Assembly: GCA_025356185.1 (NCBI GenBank)
Contig: JANXUN010000468.1
Coordinates: forward strand, 1 to 8,360
Source: Gemmatimonadaceae bacterium
GTDB lineage: Bacteria > Gemmatimonadota > Gemmatimonadetes > Gemmatimonadales > Gemmatimonadaceae
Length of the DNA: 8,360 bases
Direction of reading: 5' to 3'
Part shown: piece after piece, positions 1-5,312 of the stretch
How positions within the stretch are numbered: the stretch's first letter is position 1
How the letters are laid out: every line of letters starts with the position of its first letter
Made by a program: the position numbers and the translations under genes
The notes under the pieces: generated by a model
Seen by the model: the letters and a program-made list of their open reading frames with translations, nothing else
Databases searched by the model: none
What the model was told of the DNA's origin: nothing

Positions 1-753
1 AAAAAATTCTGTCTTCAAAAACGATCGTGTGATCATCGTGTTGGCGAGCCACGCTATCAGAATCGCGAGACCGCCGCCGATGATGCCTTTCACGGTGCCA
101 TCGATGAGATAGGGCAAACGCACATACCCGTTCGTAGCGCCAACGAGTCGCATCACTTCGATTTCTTTCGTACGCGCCAGAATGGCCATGCGAATTGTCG
201 CACCAATGATGATCACCGCCACCAAGGCGAAGACCAATCCCAGGCCCGTCCCTACCACGCCGGCGACGGTACGAACGCGGTACAACTTTTCCACCCATTC
301 GCGACCGTAACGCACCTCTTCGACGACCGCGTACGTCTGCAATCGCCCCACGATCTGTTTGATCATGTCGGGATCGCGCGCGTCAGGTTTAAGTCGCAGT
401 TCGATCGAACCAGGTAGCATCGCGCCATCCATCACATCGCGAAACTCTTCGAGCTCCGCTCTCGCGCGAATGAGCGCGGAATCGGGGCTCACGTACCCGG
501 CATCAGCAACCTGCGGCATGCGCTGCGCGGCGGCCAGCAGCTCACTGATCTGCTCCTCCTTGGCGCCGTCAACCAAAAATGCGCGCAGCTCCACACGATC
601 TTCGATCGCGCGCAGCGCCGACTTGATATTGATCGCCACCAACCCAAACAATCCAAACGCAAACAGTGAGAAGGCAATGGTCGTGACACTCAGCAGGGCC
701 AACGCTGGTGCGCGACGAAACGCCAAGAACACTTCACGCCATGCGAGTCTCAT
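1..753 (-). CDS. ftsX: Cell division protein FtsX, C-terminus cut by the window edge
   Basis: This is the membrane subunit of the FtsEX ABC-type complex, which acts at the division septum and transmits ATP hydrolysis by FtsE to periplasmic murein hydrolases or their activators. Translating the reverse strand from 753 gives 251 open codons with no stop before the edge. A short cytoplasmic N-terminus (MRLAWREVFLAFRR) is followed by a membrane helix at about 17-42, an extracytoplasmic domain at about 43-163, a second helix at about 164-187, the conserved cytoplasmic stretch ARTKEIEVMRLVGAT (193-207), and a third helix at about 221-238. The family usually has about 290-300 residues and four helices, so the last loop and helix are missing. 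The ATG at 753 is the only sensible start, because an in-frame TGA lies three codons upstream. It follows ftsE by 28 bp with a GGGTGA element six bases before the ATG. Identification is firm from the domain layout, the EIEVMRLVGA motif and the ftsE neighbour. Confidence 0.95.
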   Translation of the reverse strand, partial: MRLAWREVFLAFRRAPALALLSVTTIAFSLFAFGLFGLVAINIKSALRAIEDRVELRAFLVDGAKEEQISELLAAAQRMPQVADAGYVSPDSALIRARAELEEFRDVMDGAMLPGSIELRLKPDARDPDMIKQIVGRLQTYAVVEEVRYGREWVEKLYRVRTVAGVVGTGLGLVFALVAVIIIGATIRMAILARTKEIEVMRLVGATNGYVRLPYLIDGTVKGIIGGGLAILIAWLANTMITRSFLKTEFF

Positions 754-759
754 GCGTGG

Positions 760-765
760 TCACCC
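760..765 (-). promoter_or_regulatory. Probable ribosome binding site of ftsX
   Basis: GGGTGA on the minus strand lies six bases before the ftsX ATG, in the 28-bp gap after ftsE. It is a partial Shine-Dalgarno match and supports the start at 753. Confidence 0.5.
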
Positions 766-781
766 GCGATACGCGAATCAA

Positions 782-1522
782 TCATTGGTCGCTCCCGCGG
801 CGCCGTTCGTCGGCGCCTCCACCTCGCATATTCGCCTTGAGCCGCGCGACATCCGTTCCGTCAAAGAGGAGCGCCCCGCGCGCGAGCTCAAGGAATCGCA
901 ATCCCGTGCGCTCAATGAGTCCGACGTCATGCGTGGCCATCACCACGGCCGTACCCGACGCGTTAATCTCACGCAGTAAGAGATAGATCGCGTGCGTCGC
1001 CTTGTCGTCGAGATTGCCCGTGGGTTCGTCCGCGAGCAGAATGAACGGATCGTTCACGAGTGCACGTGCGATGGCAACGCGCTGCTGCTCTCCGCCCGAC
1101 ATTTCATGTGGGTACGACGTGCCTTTCGCCGCCAACCCGACCTGCGTGAGTAATCGTGCGACTTTGCCGTGAATCGATGCTCGTGGTGCGCCGGTGACTT
1201 CAAGCGCGAATGCGATATTCGCTTCGGCCGTGCGATCGGGGAGGAGCCGAAAGTCTTGAAACACGATGCCCAGTCGACGGCGCAATTTTGGAATCTCACG
1301 ATCCTTGATGCTCAATGACGAAAATCCAGACACGCGCACTTCGCCGCTCGTTGGCCGCTCGGCCATCGACAGCAATCGTAGCAGCGTACTTTTGCCCGCG
1401 CCGCTGTGACCCGCCAAAAAAAGAAACTCGCCCTTGTTCAGTTCGAACGACACGTTGCGAATCGCGTCACCAGAACGCGGATATTCTTTCGTGACGTTGG
1501 TGAATCGCAGGATGCCTGCCAC
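782..1522 (-). CDS. ftsE: Cell division ATP-binding protein FtsE
   Basis: This is the cytoplasmic ATPase of FtsEX, which binds FtsX and drives its conformational change at the septum. The 246-residue product carries a complete ABC ATPase set: Walker A GHSGAGKST (38-46), Q-loop VFQDFRLLPDRTA (87-99, Q89; this Q-loop region is typical of FtsE), signature MSGGEQQ (141-147), Walker B ILLADEP (161-167, E166 as general base), D-loop GNLDD and the H-loop ATHD with H198. The signature begins with Met where most ABC ATPases have Leu, a mild change. The C-terminus after about residue 225 is a charged Gly/Arg-rich tail (GGGADERRRGSDQ), making it slightly longer than the usual 220-230. The start is GTG, sharing one base with the TAG stop of the upstream PLP-fold gene and preceded by a strong GGAGG. 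The next in-frame Met (residue 53) lies past Walker A, so GTG is required. ftsX follows directly. Confidence 0.96.
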   Translation of the reverse strand: MAGILRFTNVTKEYPRSGDAIRNVSFELNKGEFLFLAGHSGAGKSTLLRLLSMAERPTSGEVRVSGFSSLSIKDREIPKLRRRLGIVFQDFRLLPDRTAEANIAFALEVTGAPRASIHGKVARLLTQVGLAAKGTSYPHEMSGGEQQRVAIARALVNDPFILLADEPTGNLDDKATHAIYLLLREINASGTAVVMATHDVGLIERTGLRFLELARGALLFDGTDVARLKANMRGGGADERRRGSDQ

Positions 1523-2487
1523 TACGCCTCCAACGCGTGCGCGAGATCTGCGATCAGTGCATCGGGATCTTCAAGCCCCACCGACAATCGCACCGATCCG
1601 TCGCTCACGCAGGAGGCGTGCGATACGACATCGCCCACCGACGTGGACGCGGTAAAGTGTTTCAGCTGCTGACACAGCCGCGCGCCCGCGTCATCATCAC
1701 CGTGCAGCGCGATGCCGATGACAACACCACCACCATGCAGCGTGCGTTGCGCCGTTTCAAAATCGACGTGCGACGACAGTGCAGGGTAGTGCACTGCTCC
1801 AATGGTCGTGCGATTGGTTGCGAGTTGCGCCGTCGACACGCAGCTGTGCGCCCACTGCGCGATGCGCAGCGCTGATGCGCTCTGCCGGTCGATACGCACT
1901 CTCAATGTGGTCAGCCCGCGACTGAGTAGCCCCGATGCATGGGCGTCTGCGCTCTGCCCCCACGCGAGCATTTTGGCACGCACTTCGTCCACCACGGCGC
2001 TGGTGCTGCATACCACGCCGGCAACGACGTCATCATGCCCGCTCAACAATCCCATGGCCGTGTGAACGACGACATCCGCCCCGTGGTCGACGGGCCGCAT
2101 GACGACTGGCGAGGCCAGCGACGCATCGACCACCAAGGCGATGCCGTGCTCCTGCGCGAGCATGCGCGCTGGGCGCAGATCCACGACGCGAATCGAACGA
2201 TTCGCCAGCGATTCGCAAAACAGCACGCGCGTGTTTCGACGTATCGCTTTGCGCCACGCACGCGTTTCCGTCGGATCGATGAGCGTAGCCTCAATGCCCA
2301 GCAGCGCGAGCTCTTGCTCCAGAAACACTTTCGTCTGCTCGCTTAGCCATGTGCTGGCGACGAGATGATCGCCGGGCCGAAGGAGCGCGAGCATCGTACT
2401 TGCACACGCGGCCATCCCGCTCGACAGCACAATTGCTGCCTCGCACCCTTCGAGGGTCGCCAGTCGTTGTTCGAGCTCACGCATCAT
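1522..2487 (-). CDS. Shortened Cys/Met-metabolism PLP-fold protein lacking the catalytic lysine
   Basis: The 321-residue product resembles the cystathionine gamma-synthase / gamma-lyase / O-acetylhomoserine sulfhydrylase family. Matches include LEQRLATLEGCEAA (5-18), SSGMAA (22-27), RPGDH (37-41), the pyridine-nitrogen Asp region VVDAS (D121), SRGLTTLRVR (189-198), HYPALSSH (233-240) and RLSVGLEDP (300-308, whose Arg binds substrate carboxylate in the family). Three active-site elements are missing. First, the family motif VVHSATKYLGGH reads VVHTAMGLLSGH (140-151), so the Schiff-base Lys is Gly146. Second, the product starts where relatives have already run about 50-60 residues, so the YSRYGNPT phosphate-binding segment is absent. 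Third, the loop before SDGSVRLSVGLE is about 20 residues short. Only four lysines occur (K53, K80, K172, K276), none at the expected site. The frame upstream reaches a stop at 2533-2535 without another ATG, GTG or TTG. ATG codons at 2487 and 2484 are both possible starts and neither has a clear ribosome site. The frame is intact over its whole length, which argues for a retained non-enzymatic or altered role rather than decay, though this is inference. Confidence 0.8.
   Translation of the reverse strand: MMRELEQRLATLEGCEAAIVLSSGMAACASTMLALLRPGDHLVASTWLSEQTKVFLEQELALLGIEATLIDPTETRAWRKAIRRNTRVLFCESLANRSIRVVDLRPARMLAQEHGIALVVDASLASPVVMRPVDHGADVVVHTAMGLLSGHDDVVAGVVCSTSAVVDEVRAKMLAWGQSADAHASGLLSRGLTTLRVRIDRQSASALRIAQWAHSCVSTAQLATNRTTIGAVHYPALSSHVDFETAQRTLHGGGVVIGIALHGDDDAGARLCQQLKHFTASTSVGDVVSHASCVSDGSVRLSVGLEDPDALIADLAHALEA
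1527..1531 (-). promoter_or_regulatory. Shine-Dalgarno that fixes the GTG start of ftsE
   Basis: GGAGG on the minus strand sits four bases before the ftsE GTG, inside the last codons of the upstream gene. It is the clearest ribosome binding site in the window. Together with the one-base stop/start overlap (TAGTG) it suggests translational coupling of ftsE to the PLP-fold gene. Confidence 0.7.
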
Positions 2488-2498
2488 GGCGGCAGCGC

Positions 2499-2801
2499 TC
2501 AGGCAAAACGTCCAGCGGTATCCGTGTCGAGTTTAAGGATCCGCACAATCTCCGACGGCGACGCGCCAACGACGTCGCGCAACACGACTCCTCCACGCGG
2601 CAAACTGTCATCGACCTGCAGGACGGCGAGTTCCGCATGACGCTCAGATTGCACACGAACCAACTCGCCGTCGGTCACGAGACGAATCAACGCATCCTCG
2701 GGACGCATGCGCACCATCGGGCCGCGCTCGACGTCGCCGGGGCGCGTCGCGATAAATCCGACCACCTGAAGGGGGGGCGAAAACCCGCTGAACTTTGCCA
2801 T
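2499..2801 (-). CDS. Small protein of unknown function, possibly a double-psi beta-barrel
   Basis: The gene encodes 100 residues and I do not recognise a named family. It has no signal peptide, membrane segment or cysteine. The middle (about 40-85) runs as alternating short strands: DGELVRVQSER, ELAVLQVDDSLPRGGVVLRDVVG. The pattern of Gly-Asp/Glu-x-Val-x-Val-x-Ser-x-Arg followed by a strand, then D-x-x-(L/V)-P-x-G-x-V, recalls the dinucleotide-binding barrel of molybdopterin oxidoreductases and related double-psi beta-barrels. That is a weak, by-eye resemblance. The N-terminus contains a run of seven C in codons 8-10 (minus strand; G run at 2771-2777). It begins 6 bp after the stop of the STAS/winged-helix gene and ends 11 bp before the PLP-fold gene, so it is very likely part of the same transcript. 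No good Shine-Dalgarno is visible before the ATG. The coding call rests on the tight packing and coherent composition. Confidence 0.7.
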   Translation of the reverse strand: MAKFSGFSPPLQVVGFIATRPGDVERGPMVRMRPEDALIRLVTDGELVRVQSERHAELAVLQVDDSLPRGGVVLRDVVGASPSEIVRILKLDTDTAGRFA

Positions 2802-2807
2802 GGTTGG

Positions 2808-3365
2808 CTAGGAGAGCGGCACGGCAAAACCAGGCACGATGTATCCCTCGTCGTGTCGCATGATCAGTCGTCGACAATTGAGCCGCACCAGCGCACGGTC
2901 GGTATCGTCGACGGCATCGCCTACCGCGATCGCCGCATCGGCCACCAACAATGGTCCGCGATCGCGCACCACTTCCCACAAGCGACGCTCGGACGCGGTC
3001 ACGCTGCCATACAATTCGGCGCGGTCGTTGTGCCACGCGACCAAAGCGAGCTCGCGACGTTCCAACACCGTTTCGATGGGATCGAGATGTCCGGCGTGAA
3101 TGCCGCGAAAGAGCACGTATCCGTTCAGCCCATCGTGATCCGCGTAGCGCAGCAACAGCTTCGCGACGATTTCATCGGCGCACGAAAAATCTAACAAATT
3201 CACTTGCGAGAAATCGATGGTGGTCACAACCGGCGTGCCGATTTCGACCACTTGACGTTCGATCGCATTGCGAACGGCCGCGCCAGTGGGGCGCGTGACC
3301 AAGTTGGAATACAGGCTTGCGACTGTCCCCCTGAGCACCGCGCCGACGTCAATCAAATGCGTCAT
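2808..3365 (-). CDS. STAS-like (DUF4325-type) protein with C-terminal winged helix
   Basis: The 185-residue product is probably a regulatory partner of the ATPase encoded just upstream. Residues about 30-105 look like the STAS-like DUF4325 domain: a strand ending in TTIDFSQVNLLDFSCADEI (48-66), then the helix EIVAKLLLRYAD and a strand GYVLFRG. DUF4325 proteins are often encoded beside GHKL-type ATPases, which fits here. Residues about 122-180 look like a small winged helix: helix SERRLWEVVRDRG (125-137), a helix-turn-helix-like stretch LLVADAAIAVGDAVDDTDRALVRLNCRRL, and a wing MRHDEGYIVPG. A DNA-binding role is therefore possible but unproven. Its ATG overlaps the TGA of the ATPase gene by four bases (ATGA), a usual sign of translational coupling. 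The Ser/Thr phosphorylation site of classical SpoIIAA/RsbV cannot be assigned by eye; Ser61 after DF is the nearest candidate. Domain names are inferred from pattern only. Confidence 0.75.
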   Translation of the reverse strand: MTHLIDVGAVLRGTVASLYSNLVTRPTGAAVRNAIERQVVEIGTPVVTTIDFSQVNLLDFSCADEIVAKLLLRYADHDGLNGYVLFRGIHAGHLDPIETVLERRELALVAWHNDRAELYGSVTASERRLWEVVRDRGPLLVADAAIAVGDAVDDTDRALVRLNCRRLIMRHDEGYIVPGFAVPLS

Positions 3366-4249
3366 TTCACGCGCTCAGGGATCGTGATCTGCATCTGCGT
3401 CCCGGGAAAAAATGGCAGCGATTCGGTCATCGGCGCGTCTTCATCCCACTCAGGTGTGATTGCCAAACGCGCCGTTCCGCTGCGGACTGAAAGCTTACCA
3501 TGCCAACGTCCGACAAAGCGACGTATTCCCGCAAGACCCTGTCCACGTCCTTTGTCGCCATGTCGAAAGCGACTCATCGCGCGCAGCACAGCGTCTTCCA
3601 GTGCCATCGCATCGTCCCATCGATCATTGCGACGGTATCCCGGTGCGCTTTCCAACGACGCGCGAAATCCGATTCCCGCATCGCATACAGCGATCACGAC
3701 CACGCGTCGTCCAAGGCGCCGCGCATACTTATACGTTTGCACGGCGACCCACCCACCTTGTCCCGCGTGCTCGACGATGTTCTGACAGGACTCGCTCAGA
3801 CTCATGCCAAAGCCGCCGGTCACCGACGTGTCGAGCCCAAGTTGCCCGTGCAAAATGTCGGCCGCCTTTTGCTGAATGCGTCCCACTACACCATGCACAT
3901 CGTCGGTCTGCACAATCGGCGTGATTTCGAGCAGCACGTCCGACTCGTGCGCTTCACGCGCGCGCGGCAGGGCGCCTTTCAACTCAAACAGCTCACTCGC
4001 GTGTCGAAAAAATCCGGCGCGCGACCAATACGAGAGCGTGTCGGCGTGCTCAGGCACCGCAAACGTCATGCGCTCACTGCGCGACTGCGCGACGCATAGC
4101 AGTGCCGTCAATCCGAACGGGGACGCCCAACGCGCGTGACGTGCGTCGATCAAAATCTTTTCGCCTTCGGGTACTGGCGCGAGCTGTTCGACGACGTGTT
4201 CAAACGTCTGCTCATCGAGCGATGGCGGAACGTTGATCACGGTGGTCAC
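3362..4249 (-). CDS. STAS-like domain fused to GHKL-type ATPase (anti-sigma/sensor-kinase-like)
   Basis: The 295-residue product has two parts. Residues about 1-90 resemble a STAS-like fold: a strand KILIDARHARW (31-41), then SPFGLTALLCVA and a strand MTFAVPEHADTLSYWSRAGF, where relatives place the strand-helix-strand core. Residues about 105-292 form a GHKL (HATPase_c) domain with an N-box SLSESCQNIVEHAG (150-163; E153, N157), G1 box CDAGIGF (189-195; D190) and G2 box GDKGRGQGLAG (231-241), so ATP binding appears intact. There is no dimerisation/phosphoacceptor His domain, so it is not an ordinary sensor histidine kinase. The layout fits a SpoIIAB/RsbW-like serine kinase or another STAS-partnered ATPase. 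No membrane segment is visible, so it should be cytoplasmic. The start is GTG at 4249, overlapping the TGA of the PfkB kinase gene by four bases (GTGA). A second GTG is at codon 4. It overlaps the following STAS/winged-helix gene by four bases. No sigma factor gene is in the window, so its target is unknown. Confidence 0.82.
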   Translation of the reverse strand: MTTVINVPPSLDEQTFEHVVEQLAPVPEGEKILIDARHARWASPFGLTALLCVAQSRSERMTFAVPEHADTLSYWSRAGFFRHASELFELKGALPRAREAHESDVLLEITPIVQTDDVHGVVGRIQQKAADILHGQLGLDTSVTGGFGMSLSESCQNIVEHAGQGGWVAVQTYKYARRLGRRVVVIAVCDAGIGFRASLESAPGYRRNDRWDDAMALEDAVLRAMSRFRHGDKGRGQGLAGIRRFVGRWHGKLSVRSGTARLAITPEWDEDAPMTESLPFFPGTQMQITIPERVK

Positions 4250-5304
4250 GTCGTGCTCAGCTCTCCTCGAAGGTGATGCGCCAATCCCGACGCGCCGCGA
4301 TGCTCCACATTGCGCGATGCCGCGAGGTTGGCCGCGCGAATCGCGTCCGTCAACATATCACCTGCGAGCAGACGAGAGAAATGGGTCGCGCCCCACACGT
4401 CACCGCATCCGGTCGGGTCGCCCGCGTCGTCGATGCGCGGGGGAATGGCTTGCACCAATTCGGTACGCACGGCGCCAAATGCACCATGTCCGCCACGTGG
4501 TGATGTGGACAGCGACGAACTGTGACCTGCAAGACGAGGAATGTCGTGCAAGCGCTCGATACCAGGCGCCGACACGTACACCGCGCCGCGCTTGCCGAGT
4601 GTTACGGACAGCACGGAAACACCCGCCGCCATTGCGGTTGCGGAGAGCGCCATCGAATCTGGGGCGATGATCTGCATCTCATCTTCGTTCATCTGGAGCA
4701 GATCAAAGCACGCAAGCCAGGCCGCGACATCGGGCAGCGGCCGCGCCACGCGCAACCCATCGCCTTGCACTGCCATCACCAGCATGTGCAGATCGCAGTA
4801 GATCGGGCCGTCGATATGGGCACGCACCATCTGCATCGTGGGAAGATCCAGTTCCCACCCAGCGAGAAAATTGATGTAGAGCGCATCGAGTCGCGCGGCG
4901 TCGAGCACCGGCTTCAGACCAATCCACGACCAACCCGGAACACCGCCGGTGAGATACTCCGCCCGACGTTCCGCGTCCAGATATCGCAACTCGACGCGGT
5001 TGTTTGGATACGGGACTTCGATCAGCGCGAAATCCGGAGCGATGTGACGCAACGTGCGACAGTACGCACTCGCACGTTCGCAAAAATCCGCGCCGACTTT
5101 GATCAACGGGACAATCTCCCAATCATCGTCGAGCGCGGCATCGAGCCCGGACATCGCGTACGAAATGCCACCCCACTCTTCGATTGGCACGGTGCGCTTG
5201 TCGCGCCCGTGAATCACGTCCCACACAAATGTGCCGATTACACCAATGCGTTTTTTTCGAGTCGACGCAGGATCGTTACCTGCAGCGCGCCTCGCAGACG
5301 ACAC
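4246..5304 (-). CDS. PfkB-family (ribokinase-like) sugar or nucleoside kinase, divergent
   Basis: This is a cytoplasmic ATP-dependent kinase of a sugar, sugar phosphate or nucleoside. From the GTG at 5304 the product has 352 residues, near the usual 300-350. Family features are the N-terminal strand KKRIGVIGTFVWDVI (17-31), the Gly pair of the substrate lid region WGGISYAMSG (44-53), the NEDE motif (206-209; N and E help hold Mg-phosphate), the ATP-site strand VTLGKRGAVYV (234-244) and the signature DPTGCGDVWGATH (296-308) with catalytic base Asp302. The signature differs from the common DTTGAGDAF form, and the substrate side is not close to any subfamily I can name, so the substrate is left open. 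The frame stays open upstream to 5418 and beyond, but that stretch overlaps the ROK gene by about 105 bp and reads as Arg-rich shadow sequence. GTG at 5304 lies 8 bp after the ROK stop and is preferred. A run of seven A (T run at 5251-5257) occurs at codons 16-18, just before the first core strand. Its TGA overlaps the next start by four bases. Confidence 0.85.
   Translation of the reverse strand: MSSARRAAGNDPASTRKKRIGVIGTFVWDVIHGRDKRTVPIEEWGGISYAMSGLDAALDDDWEIVPLIKVGADFCERASAYCRTLRHIAPDFALIEVPYPNNRVELRYLDAERRAEYLTGGVPGWSWIGLKPVLDAARLDALYINFLAGWELDLPTMQMVRAHIDGPIYCDLHMLVMAVQGDGLRVARPLPDVAAWLACFDLLQMNEDEMQIIAPDSMALSATAMAAGVSVLSVTLGKRGAVYVSAPGIERLHDIPRLAGHSSSLSTSPRGGHGAFGAVRTELVQAIPPRIDDAGDPTGCGDVWGATHFSRLLAGDMLTDAIRAANLAASRNVEHRGASGLAHHLRGELSTT
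4261..4268 (-). promoter_or_regulatory. Possible ribosome binding site of the STAS-ATPase gene
   Basis: GAGGAGAG on the minus strand lies 11 bases before the GTG at 4249, inside the 3' end of the PfkB gene. The spacing is longer than ideal, and about 20 bases before the alternative GTG at codon 4, so it favours the first GTG. Confidence 0.4.
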
Positions 5305-5312
5305 AGCGTGAG

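Noticed and set aside
359..979. A 206-codon plus-strand frame opposite ftsX and ftsE
   Set aside because: It is a Ser/Arg/Ala-rich low-complexity shadow of two firmly identified genes.
2488..2535. Hidden N-terminus of the PLP-fold protein via frameshift in the upstream gene
   Set aside because: The frame upstream closes at 2533-2535, and neither it nor the small upstream gene in its own frame shows the usual family N-terminal segment (YSRYGNPT and the preceding residues).
2349..3194. A 281-codon plus-strand open frame opposite the PLP-fold, small and STAS genes
   Set aside because: It runs across three packed minus-strand genes, is rich in His/Arg, and has no domain pattern.
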